Source of the DNA: Diprion similis
Lineage: Eukaryota > Arthropoda > Insecta > Hymenoptera > Diprionidae
NCBI RefSeq assembly: GCF_021155765.1
Contig: NC_060111.1
Span: 4,058,481 to 4,122,480 of the forward strand
Direction of reading: 5' to 3'
DNA: 64,000 bases
Both the position numbers and the translations under genes were made by a program. This document shows, piece by piece, positions 12,205 through 21,850 of this stretch. The notes under the pieces are model-generated. The model was not told the origin of the DNA, did not search any database, and saw only the letters and a program-made list of their open reading frames with translations. Position 1 is the stretch's first letter. Each line of letters begins with the position of its first letter.

Positions 12205-12399
12205 CTACCACTCCCAGTGGCCATAGGAAGTGTATTTTCCTCGGTGTATTCGTTGGCCATAAATCGCGTCGGTGCGTCTAAAAGCCACAGAACTTGAGTG
12301 TGAACCAGCGATTAGAATTGGGAGGAGGAAAAAAATTAAATTGAACCATATCACCCAAAGCGAGAAAAGTGAGTTGGGGACTGCGAAAACGGTTGCCAT
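12205..12399 (-). CDS. Hypothetical small secreted/membrane protein, copy 1 of 3
   Basis: 64-codon frame starting MATVFAVPNS, with a long hydrophobic core (about residues 11-30) that reads as a signal peptide or signal anchor, then a polar tail ending GHWEW. A TATA-like run (TATATATAAGG) lies about 70 bp upstream on the coding strand. The frame could also be a first exon, because a donor-like gtaggt overlaps its stop. The same frame occurs at 12922-13116 and 18044-18238. I do not recognise the family; it may be a captured first exon or chance. Confidence 0.35.
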   Translation of the reverse strand: MATVFAVPNSLFSLWVIWFNLIFFLLPILIAGSHSSSVAFRRTDAIYGQRIHRGKYTSYGHWEW

Positions 12400-12571
12400 T
12401 TTTATTTATGGAAATTGGACGAATATGAAAGACTTACGTATGTGCAGATAATATTTCCGTAGTTGCCTTATATATATACGACGATAAATTATTACAGCCG
12501 TGACACGTCATTGCTTTTCACAGACACCATTTGAAGGATAAAAGTTTTTTTACAGTATGGGCATTGAAAAG

Positions 12572-12749
12572 CAAAACGAAGAGTGAGGTTATGTCGCGAT
12601 CTGTTCGACGAAGCTACTTTATAAGGCAGTTTGGGATGCGCACTTCGAACTGCGCATCAAAACTGTGGAATAAAGACTTTATTCCGCAACTTTGTTCGCT
12701 GCCGTATAAAGCGTCACTTTACGGAACGAAAACTGCCACAAAAAGTGAA
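12572..12749. repeat. Palindrome spacer (hairpin-rich MITE-like core)
   Basis: Single-copy spacer of 178 bp between the arms. It is bounded by a 26-bp inverted repeat (12546-12571 and 12750-12775; gggcattgaaaag near the inner end) with one mismatch. It contains nested hairpins: a perfect 19-bp palindrome GGAATAAAGACTTTATTCC, a GGATGCGCA/TGCGCATC stem and a CCGTATAAAG/CTTTACGG stem. It occurs again in inverted orientation within 18385-18614. Confidence 0.75.
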
Positions 12750-12842
12750 CTTTTCAATGCCCATGCTGTAAAAAAACTTTTATCCTTCAAATGGTGTCTG
12801 TGAAAAGCAATGACGTGTCACGGCTGTAATAATTTATCGTCG

Positions 12843-12854
12843 TATATATATAAG
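12843..12854 (+). promoter_or_regulatory. TATA-box-like run before the small hydrophobic ORF
   Basis: TATATATATAAG 68 bp before the ATG at 12922. The same run occurs before the other two copies of this ORF. Spacing suits a short 5' leader; promoter function is inferred only. Confidence 0.35.
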
Positions 12855-12921
12855 GCAACTACGGAAATATTATCTGCACATACGTAAGTCTTTCATATTC
12901 GTCCAATTTCCATAAATAAAA

Positions 12922-13116
12922 ATGGCAACCGTTTTCGCAGTCCCCAACTCACTTTTCTCGCTTTGGGTGATATGGTTCAATTTAATTTTTTTCCTCCTCC
13001 CAATTCTAATCGCTGGTTCACACTCAAGTTCTGTGGCTTTTAGACGCACCGACGCGATTTATGGCCAACGAATACACCGAGGAAAATACACTTCCTATGG
13101 CCACTGGGAGTGGTAG
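12922..13116 (+). CDS. Hypothetical small secreted/membrane protein, copy 2 of 3
   Basis: Mirror copy of the frame at 12205-12399 in the right arm, identical in translation. The 85 bp upstream include a TATA-like run, and the start context is aaaaATGg. The family is not recognised. Confidence 0.35.
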   Translation: MATVFAVPNSLFSLWVIWFNLIFFLLPILIAGSHSSSVAFRRTDAIYGQRIHRGKYTSYGHWEW

Positions 13117-13149
13117 GTGATCCCCATTTTCGATGACGTCATTGGACGA

Positions 13150-14451
13150 TATGTTTTTTCCGAAATTTTGACATTCGAAAATAAGGCGTGCCGATTACTT
13201 CGTCAGTTCTAAAAATCGGCACTACGCCAATTACTGATGAAAAAAATATTACAAAATAAGTAGTCAGTCGAGAAATGGAAGTTTGATTTATAGTGATTTA
13301 AAACATAGAATCAGCTATACCTTCGACATAGAATTTTTGTTCTCACCGTTCACTGACAAAACTGAATATCAATTAGTGATCTACTTTAGCTACTTAATTA
13401 CAAGTTGAAATTGGTAACCAATTTCCTGTGACACCCACATTGTTTTTATTAATTTCGCAATAATTGGTTTATGAAACGACTTTATTCTCTTTGGATTCTT
13501 ACTATTTTATTACAAATGTAAAATATAATATGTGAGAACAGGATATTCGGACAATACTCGTGACCAGGTAGTTTTGTATAATGAAAATTCGTCGAATGAA
13601 TGTCAAACGATTTAATTTTTCTACAGACATGTAAAAAACTGTTTTGTTAAACATTCGTTTCTTTAACTATGAACATGTATTGATTAACAAAATTGTCTGG
13701 TAAATTCTCAAGTGTAATATAGATTTTGTTACATTCTAAACAATCGATTTTATAAACGGTATTGATTTGATCTTGAACAGACGTTTTGGTTTTGAGTGAA
13801 AATTTGTACGATTATAATGCACAAAGATGATTATTTATTTTCCTGACTAGGCGGGACAGTTTTTTTAGTATTCTTGATTTCATCATTCTAACCAAATGAC
13901 GTTGAAAGAACGTTAAGAAATAAATTGAAGTTCACGATTTTCTACGTATTATGGTTGAAAATTTCTTGCGTGATCTCAAGCTTGGCTTGTCTTATGGTTT
14001 AAATATAAACTACCGCAAGCTACCAGCATACTTTGTAAACCGCATTAACGATAAACCAACGCTCAGTTACCTCGTGCGTCAACTCTCGCAAATATTCTTC
14101 AGCCATTAATTTAATAATTATCGATCAGTGTTTAAGGACAACTATTTATGAAAACACTGAGTGTGTTACGAATATTTGATTTTTGATTTTCCACACTTTA
14201 TGTGTTACCGAAATTTGGCTCTCATCTTTGATGCGAGATATCAGGGAGAGAATTCAGGGACAAAGTATCGTGAAGATTATTCCACGTAATATCATTGACT
14301 GTCATCCGGAAATGACATTGGACTTCACACATATTTACTCGGTGATGGTGGGAAAGATAAGGCTCAACGCACCACAAGCTTGCCAGTTTCCTTGCTCTGC
14401 TTCATTTGTAATTAGCCTGTGACAGTGCTGCATGCGATAAAAGGAACTGCG
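13150..14451. other. Intergenic, right palindrome arm
   Basis: Reverse complement of 10870-12171. Nothing recognised apart from the A'' promoter element. Confidence 0.5.
14347..14362 (+). promoter_or_regulatory. GGTGGG/GATAAGG promoter-proximal element of A''
   Basis: Mirror copy of the A' element (GGTGGGAAAGATAAGG), 90 bp before the A'' ATG. The inverted gene therefore kept its putative control site. Confidence 0.55.
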
Positions 14452-16335
14452 ATGCTGATTGAAAGTGTTGGATGGACAGCGACTGCGTTGGTTGCTGGAT
14501 GTTTAATGTGTTCCGGAATCATGGCAGATAGAGAGGGCGAGTGCTACGAACGAAAGAGGTAAAATCGCAGATTTATCACGCAGTGTGTTAAACTGTTTTC
14601 CAAGATGAAAATTTTTCTATACGACAATCAGTAGCAAAGTCAACCGTGTTCGGTTTTTTATTATTGTTTTGTTACAAGTTTCTACAGAGGAAGAAATTTC
14701 CTTTATGATCTGAAAATGGCACTTGAATGAGTTCGTTGTTTGAGATTGTGTATCTTTTTCAGTTATAACGCATCGCGTTCTATTCCGTATAAAGAGACCT
14801 ACTACGAGAGATGTTGGTTGTTCTTCACCTGCGTTAGGGCGCGCACGAACTACATAAATGAGGTGAGAAAAGCTTTTCGCGTAGCGACGTCGAATCTTTG
14901 TCGAGTCGATTCTTCGTAAGTATCCATGCGATGACCTTTGAACTATACTTTTTGTCATAGACATACGAGGCGTTCAGATTGAACAGGACATGCTGCGGAG
15001 GCTACGAAAACAAAAGTGGAAATTGTGTGGCACAATATTCCAGAGGCTGCCAAAATTGCCAAAAACCACGTACCTGTGGCTGTAGTGAAAACCCGAAGAA
15101 ATGCGTTTCTGTATGTGAAACTGAATATCGGATATCAATTTTCTGGAGTCAGTGCGATGATGAACATAAATTTAGTGCTGACAGAACCAAGTGTTCGCCA
15201 AAATGCAACCCTTCTTGCGCGGAGAATGCATGGTGCCAGAAGCCAAACACCTGCGTGTGCATGCCTCGCTACGTGGGTAACGGCACCAGCTGCTTGCCGG
15301 AATGCAAAAAAGGCTGTGCCAACGGAAGATGCGTAGCTCCTGACGAATGCCTCTGCAACGATGGCTGGAACGGACCGTCTTGCGACGAGCCACTCGCATG
15401 TGTAGTTGCTTCCTTGGTCCCCGAGAGTCATTCTGACGATACGCCAGCCAGGTGAGCACGGATATATTTGCGTTATGGACGATTCCTCAGAACCTGTAAC
15501 CTGACTTGATTGTTGCACTGAACGTGGAGAGAACTTTTCCCGCCCATCCTAGCAGGGTGCATCCAAGTGCAGTTTGATGAGTTTCTGAAAAATGATTTGA
15601 TTTTTTCTTTCTGCATGTTGAGCATATAATTTAAGGATTAGCACGTGAATACATTTTTTTGCATCACCAGAATTGTGAATATAAAATACTCATCTGATCA
15701 TGTTTTCGCAATGCTTACAGCAATCTTTCATTCACAATGGGCACTGATGATAAAACAAACTATTCTGAAATTGCGCGAACCGTGCCTGCATGCGGTATAA
15801 ATTGTCCGGACGAACTCCTGATGCACGCTTTCCATTCTACTAAGTCTGGAGCAAACGTGACTTACCATTTGATCCCTTATGATGGTGGAATTGGTAATGA
15901 TAAACATCACAAGTTATACCGCAGCGCACTTGCCAATTATTAATCTTCCTTTTATAGTTCCAGATGTAAGGTGCAATAACACAAAATCTGGGCGGTCGTT
16001 TTTAGCAAGACACAGTAATGTGATAGCAGGAGTAAGTCTTGCAGGAATAGCATTCTTGATAGTAGGAATAACTTGCACAATAATGAATGCCCGTCGAGGA
16101 AAAGAAAAATCAAAAAACATGTCAACCGGTAAGTTGATCAATGTTCTGAAGACCGAATACCGTTCATGTTGTTGCAAATCATGAAAAACATAAAATTTTC
16201 AGTCACCTTTACACCATTCAATTCCCCTAATTTTTTCAATCATGTACCAATTTTTTCTGGATTTCAGATAATATAGTCCAATATACCAGCAACGTATACG
16301 TCACAGAAAATTTACTCTACGAAGCCTGCTCGTGA
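14452..16335 (+). CDS. Short Nimrod-type receptor A'' (inverted copy of A')
   Basis: Six coding exons on the plus strand: 14452-14558, 14763-14862, 14961-15451, 15721-15893, 15964-16128 and 16268-16335. It encodes the same 367-residue protein as A' with no coding difference seen. It is the only complete plus-strand Nimrod gene in the window; its orientation follows from the palindrome. All splice sites, the signal peptide, the CCGGY motif, the juxtamembrane module, the TM segment and the tail are intact. The upstream GATA element is also present, so expression is plausible. If the palindrome were an assembly fold-back, this gene would not exist. Confidence 0.78.
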
Positions 16336-17605
16336 TACTCAGACTGCTACTGACTATTGATTTTCTATTCTATCGGCATATGGTCGAAATAGTACATCTC
16401 ATTTACAAAGCCATAGATTTCATCAAATAACTTGGTGATCGCGGTTTCTCTCGTGCAATTTCGAACTTTGGTGAAATTATCTATTGTAATATTCACCCCT
16501 CAAATGTTGGTCATATAATCATTAATAAGGCGGTTCATTTCGATTCAGTTTCACCGAAGTCAAATGAGTAAAGTGAAAAGAAAACCTTCGACATGAATTC
16601 GACTCTTCGTAGTTCCCAATGAAGAAGTATATTTTTAATCAAGCATCGTATTAAAATTTAACCTAAAGTTGCTACGTGAAATTTGCGTCACTTAATTTGT
16701 CAATTATCATACTCATTGTCAAGTAGAATTCAAAATCATTGAATAAGTTTATATAATTCTTCACCAATCGCATCGATAAACGGTAACTCAACAAGATCTG
16801 CCCTGCGTTTGCTGAATTACTGAATTCATGCGATAATTTATTATTTTACTTCTTTGGAATAGCATTTTATCATTATAAGAAACAATGTCACAGTACAAAA
16901 TCGACGACAATGAAGTGAAATATAATTCTTGTACTAACATAATATTATCCAAAGTCTTCCACTCTATGAGTTAACATCATAAATAATATAAAATAGACAA
17001 ATGCATTAGATTATTTAGATTGTCTCATTGTTGCAGTTCTTTTCCTTGTTCAAAACGATGATTCTAGTAGTTCCAAACTCTATACAATCGACTCTCTCAA
17101 TAGGGCTGCTTCCCCTCGAAAAAACTAAGCAGCTTCCTCGAAAACGACGCCGTAAGTTTGTCAGATTCTCTCGTAACAGAGCCGTCAACAGATGTGAAAT
17201 ACCGGAAGAAAATGGCGTAGCTGTTACGGAGCTCAGGAGTTTCTGCATCGTATTCAACAAATATCTCTGAAAATAAGAAAATGACGGATGTTTCACGCGG
17301 CGATTGCGAGAAGTGATGATTCGTCGATTGCGCTGTATTCCTTCACAAATCATTAAGTGATTGATTAACGAAAATATTAATTCTAATCTCACCCGTTATA
17401 TTTGACATCGAGTCAGACACAGAATATGGTAAGAGATTTCTAGTATCTTTGAGCGTCACTTACTAACTGCGCAAGACGTAATTCATCCTCGCTTGCTCAT
17501 GGTGGGAGGGGTGAGACTCAATCAACCAGACATTTTTCATTTTCGATCCTGCAAAGCATTTACTTTCAGGTCTTGAAACTCTTGACTTCGGTGAAAAATA
17601 ACACG
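16336..17605. other. Intergenic between A'' and truncated B'
   Basis: Mirror of 7716-8985. No convincing gene. Includes a degenerate B promoter element at 17501-17517. Confidence 0.5.
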
Positions 17606-17980
17606 ATGACGGTCAAGATTTACCGATGGACCGCGACTTTCTTGGCCATGGGATGCTTGGTGTGCTTCGTTTGTACAATGGATAGCCATACAGTGTGCCA
17701 TGAAGTAGTGAGGTGAGGTTTGATATAAGATTTTTAGTTCCATGTTCTGTTTTTTCAAGAATGAAGAATCGAATTCTCTGTGTCTCTGATTGATTGGTAG
17801 CGTTATTTTATACCCTAGTGAATTATTTTTCTTCCAATCAAATCCCCCCATTTCATGTTTATCGTACATTCATTTCACAGGAATTCAGAAACACGTTTGA
17901 TCCCCTATCAGAAGACCTACACCGAAACGTGTTGGCTGTTCTTTACATGCCTCAAATCTCATACGAGTTACATAAACGAG
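17606..17980 (+). pseudogene. Truncated copy of receptor B (exons 1-2 only)
   Basis: Plus-strand mirror of B exon 1 (17606-17712) and exon 2 (17881-17980), with signal peptide and pre-NIM segment intact. The palindrome ends at 18015, 35 bp past the exon 2 donor, so the NIM, juxtamembrane, TM and tail exons are missing. Four base differences from B lie in or next to exon 1; one changes Asp to Glu (HDVV to HEVV). A transcript could only make a secreted stub unless it splices to new downstream sequence. Confidence 0.7.
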
Positions 17981-18043
17981 GTATAACCATGAATATGGAA
18001 AAAAATTCATTCGTCCAATGACGTCATCGAAAATGGGGATCAC

Positions 18044-18238
18044 CTACCACTCCCAGTGGCCATAGGAAGTGTATTTTCCTCGGTGTATTCGTTGGCCATA
18101 AATCGCGTCGGTGCGTCTAAAAGCCACAGAACTTGAGTGTGAACCAGCGATTAGAATTGGGAGGAGGAAAAAAATTAAATTGAACCATATCACCCAAAGC
18201 GAGAAAAGTGAGTTGGGGACTGCGAAAACGGTTGCCAT
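18044..18238 (-). CDS. Hypothetical small secreted/membrane protein, copy 3 of 3
   Basis: Identical in translation to the frames at 12205-12399 and 12922-13116, with the same upstream TATA-like run. Family not recognised. Confidence 0.35.
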   Translation of the reverse strand: MATVFAVPNSLFSLWVIWFNLIFFLLPILIAGSHSSSVAFRRTDAIYGQRIHRGKYTSYGHWEW

Positions 18239-18384
18239 TTTTATTTATGGAAATTGGACGAATATGAAAGACTTACGTATGTGCAGATAATATTTCCGTA
18301 GTTGCCTTATATATATACGACGATAAATTATTACAGCCGTGACACGTCATTGCTTTTCACAGACACCATTTGAAGGATAAAAGT

Positions 18385-18614
18385 TTTTTTACAGCATGGG
18401 CATTGAAAAGTTCACTTTTTGTGGCAGTTTTCGTTCCGTAAAGTGACGCTTTATACGGCAGCGAACAAAGTTGCGGAATAAAGTCTTTATTCCACAGTTT
18501 TGATGCGCAGTTCGAAGTGCGCATCCCAAACTGCCTTATAAAGTAGCTTCGTCGAACAGATCGCGACATAACCTCACTCTTCGTTTTGCTTTTCAATGCC
18601 CATACTGTAAAAAA
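18385..18614. mobile_element. MITE-like fold-back element with 26-bp terminal inverted repeats
   Basis: Termini at 18385-18410 and 18589-18614 are inverted repeats (core acagYatgggcattgaaaag) with one difference: C in the left copy, T in the right. The interior is a cluster of hairpins. No open frame for a transposase and no clear target-site duplication was seen, so it would be a non-autonomous element. Confidence 0.6.
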
Positions 18615-18619
18615 TATTG

Positions 18620-18748
18620 TATGTGGCATGCCCGTTAACCGTTTTTTGGCTCGGATAATTTCAGTACTCGCTTCCGGCTCGCCTTCAGCTCGTCCTGAAA
18701 TCTTTATCCTTGTCAAAAAAACAGGCGGTTTACGGACATGCCACATAA
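18620..18748. mobile_element. Small MITE-like element with inverted termini
   Basis: Ends form an imperfect inverted repeat: atgtggcatgcccgttaacc on the left pairs with ggtttacggacatgccacat on the right (about 19 of 21 bases). About 130 bp in total, with no coding capacity, directly beside the previous element. Confidence 0.45.
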
Positions 18749-19180
18749 ATAGCTATTGCTTTTCGAGCGTCTTGTTTATCTTAACAAACTGTTGCTCGAC
18801 GCTTAACAGTTTTTGCTTCAGTTCTGACAAGATGAATAGCTGAAGCTATTGAGGGGTATTGCAAAAATGCTTAGACCGTTAGCATAAACAAGAACGAGCG
18901 TTCTCCAAAACTGGGTAAGAGATAATAAAAGATTTGGAGTAAAATATAAAAACGGCTGAGAATTAAAATGTAAATACTGTAAATGTATAAAAAGAGTTGT
19001 CAAATGAAATATCAATACATGAAATGAGGTAGATCATCCAAAATAAGTGTAATATTTAGGAGCGTTAGGCGTCGAGGATGTGACAATAAATGTGAATAAA
19101 TTACATATGTATAAACAATGAATAATATTAAATTTTCCATGCGTGTGTTGATAAATCTTGAGATAACAAAACAGTCCGTT
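18749..19180. other. Intergenic, 3' side of gene C
   Basis: AT-rich, no gene seen. Includes the 20-bp match (18798-18817) to 1127-1146. Confidence 0.5.
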
Positions 19181-21739
19181 TCACGAATAAATATCATTTT
19201 CTACCATACGGTCGAAGTATACGCATTTTTCTGGTTCATCTGAAAGCATGTGATTTCGTTATGCATATATATATAAAAGTCAGAAATTATAAAGAACATG
19301 TTGAGTAATATTTAAAAATCGTTTAAAATTTTAACAATAACTATCAAAATTTTTGGAATATATGATTTTCCAAATAATCGAATAAATTTTTGCAAAATCT
19401 GACGTGCAACAATCTTACTGTGTTCCTTGTTCCTTGTTTTGGCTCTTTTTTTTACGACAATAATGATGCAGACGAAAATTAAGATAAATAGAATTCCTAT
19501 CCCAGCCCCGATAAGGTATTTTTTGTTTTTCATGACGAAAGCCTCAGCGGAAAGATTGCACGGTTCGTCTGAATAGGTAAAAAACAAGAAAACAAATTAC
19601 ATGAAAATTTTCTGCAGCTCAATTATAAGTGAAAATTGACATGCAGTGTCATAACAATTAACACATGTCAGAAAATACTTTCAATGCAAAGTTAACTTAA
19701 GCAAGTTGACGATGCTAGGATTTTACAGAATTTTACTCACTAACCGATCATAATCAGATCGTCCATTTGCTCGGGTCTTTCAACGAGCTTTATACTGCCA
19801 TACTTGAGTTGGTCGAAACATTCCGGCTTACAAATTGGTCGGTCCGTCATAATTTGATAGTCATTCGTTGTATAATTCGTTCCTCTCGAATCTCCCTGCG
19901 CACTGCGAGTGTATCGCAAACATGATAAATTATTGTTTGATTGTGATGCCTCGACGTAGGCGAAATAATAGAATTCGAATGAGCAATATCCTCAGTGTCA
20001 TACAACTTGCTAATTGCATGTTGTAACGATGAATAATTCTACAAGGAAACATATTGAAAAATATAGAGAAAAAAAGAAGAGATAGATAGATAGATTCATA
20101 GACATTCTATTCTTGTCCATAAAAATATTGTCCATAACAATAATTATATTTTAAACACTTTGTGCTGTCCATGAAACCTCGCAACGTGTACGAAAAAAAT
20201 TAGAATAATTATTATTCTAGCACTGCCTTGCAGAGCATAGAACTCTGTTTTTTTCATCGGAATTTACGTCACGGATTCTTTTGATATCGATTATCGAAGT
20301 GAAAATTCCTGCGATCTTCTTATTTCTGCTCTTTATCGAAATTTACGGATGCATATAATTGAGAGCATACGTCGACATGCACTCTGATTAGTTATATTTC
20401 TATTATTAGTTATTAGACACATTTATAACTTATTTTGAATCATTTCAGCGGCGGAAAAACCAACTACTCACTTTGTTATGTGTGTATAGTTATGAGGATT
20501 CTTGATGACGCACAAAAGTGACTCGGTACAGGATTTCCCCGTCCAATCAGGAGAGCAATCGCATCTTTTATTAGAGCACCTGCCATGCTTACACTTCGAC
20601 TCGCATGCAATGCAGCTTCCTTTATTATTTTTGGGATTGCCGAATCCTTTATCGCAGTGGCAAGTCTCAGGGCCAACGCAGGTACCCTTGCCGCATCCTT
20701 TACAGACCGGATTGCAGGTTGTCGCATTCTCAAAGACTTTCTCGTACCCCGGAAGACACTTACAGTAATTGGGACCGGTACATGTTGCAAATTTGCACTC
20801 TGGTTTGCACGTTGGACGAGTGCACTGGCCATTTTTATTTTTCGTGTAGCCGTCCTCGCACTTGCAGGTATCAGGTACAACGCATCTGCCATATCCACAT
20901 TTTTTCGTGCAATTTAAAACGAAACACTGACCATATTCATTCTTACGGTAACCGTCGAAGCATTTGCACGTATTAGGACCAACGCATTCGCCAAATTCAC
21001 ACTTCGCATTACAAAACTGACCGTATGTAACGTTGTTTTTAGTTAGATCCTCTTTGCAGGATTCCGGATAGATGCAAACTTTTCCATTACATCGTTTCTC
21101 ATTACATATCGGTTCGCAAGTTCGTTGGTTCGAACTTAATCTGTAACCTTCGTCGCAGGTACAGAGTTGCGACTCATTGCATTCCCCAGACTGGCAGGGC
21201 CTGCACTTTGGATGGCAGATGAAGCTATTGGTTTGGGACTTGATGTATCCGTCGTTACACTTGCATTCGGTGAGACCCTCGCACTTTCCGTTAATGCAGT
21301 TGTCCGGTGAACAGGGTTTCAAACAATTTTTGTGGACGCTGTCTCTCGTAAAGTGGTCAGCAGAGCAATCACCGTCTTTCGAACGTTTCGTCAAACTTCT
21401 TGTCTTCGGATTGTCTCTGTAGCCATTATGGAGAAATGTTTCCTCACCATAACGCTGTGTTTTTTCTAGGTAAGTCGCGCGCTGTAAAATGTTATAAAAT
21501 CCTTTCGTACTGAAAAATAAAATGTATGAGAAAATTGGTTTAGATAGCTAAAACACCGCATTATAAGGATGAAAAATCGCTTTTCGCGTTTTCAAGGACT
21601 TGCTTATAAATTTTCAGATAACGGTTTACCTGCCAGTCTTTCTAGGTACTAAAAGGTGGCTATCTTGTTGAACACTTGATTTTACCGTTGAAAACACGGT
21701 AAACACTATCACTATCCTCAAGTTGACTTGAACCGCCAT
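19181..21739 (-). CDS. Nimrod-family receptor C, eight repeats, lacking the CCxGY motif
   Basis: Five coding exons on the minus strand: 21630-21739, 20472-21509, 19745-19902, 19419-19568 and 19181-19239, 504 codons plus stop. Exon 1 encodes a signal peptide (RIVIVFTVFSTV). The large exon has about eight Cys-rich repeats of the form C-x-G-x-C-x-x-P-x-x-C-x-C-x-x-G-[YF]. The juxtamembrane exon carries PICKPEC. The TM segment is about residues 455-474, and the tail contains EKCVYFDRM and NDIYS. Unlike its neighbours it has no CC-x-G-[YF] NIM signature and no separate pre-NIM exon: the first intron leads straight into the repeat exon. For the juxtamembrane exon I chose the acceptor before tgcgcagg, since the next AG gives a frame with a stop. 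Confidence 0.8.
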
Positions 21740-21834
21740 TTCTCGATTCTCCTCACAAAGCTACCAGCCACGGCAGCTGGCTTCGAATGAAACTAAAAAA
21801 AGGAAGTGGGAAGGTCCTCCTGAGTATGCTGGAA

Positions 21835-21850
21835 CCTTATCGCTCCCACC
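21835..21850 (-). promoter_or_regulatory. GGTGGG/GATAAGG promoter-proximal element of C
   Basis: Gene-strand GGTGGGAGCGATAAGG, 96 bp before the ATG of C. The match to the A' element is 14 of 16 although the surrounding sequence is not alignable, which supports function. Confidence 0.6.

Larger units (their letters stand above)
7306..12571 (+). repeat. Left arm of 10.7-kb palindrome
   Basis: Every position x here pairs with 25321-x on the other strand (arm 12750-18015). The arm contains B exons 1-2, the B-A' spacer, all of A', and the segment leading to the spacer element. I found only nine single-base differences by eye (7575, 7581, 7610, 7617, 8031, 8283, 8299, 8367, 8425) plus one in the inner repeat (12556). 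Homology ends exactly at 7306: the outer bases differ. Confidence 0.93.
12750..18015 (-). repeat. Right arm of 10.7-kb palindrome
   Basis: Reverse complement of 7306-12571. It carries A'' and the first two exons of B. Homology stops at 18015, where the sequence jumps to a copy of 12172 onward; the two sequences overlap at the joint by exactly TCGTC (18011-18015). Confidence 0.93.
18011..18614 (+). repeat. Third, partial copy of the palindrome centre
   Basis: Position x here equals the complement of 31160-x, i.e. it is the reverse complement of 12546-13149. It runs in the same direction as the left arm from 12172, but with the spacer inverted. It probably represents the original locus: arm, element, then unique DNA leading to gene C. 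Confidence 0.85.

Noticed and set aside
12531-12803. 90-codon frame across the palindrome centre
   Set aside because: It runs through the hairpin-rich spacer and both inverted repeats; it also reads in the inverted copy at 18357-18746. Composition reflects the element, not a gene.
7306-18015. Palindrome dismissed as a pure assembly artefact
   Set aside because: Arm differences, a distinct third partial copy, a one-base TIR marker and a microhomology joint argue for a real event, though reads are needed to settle it.
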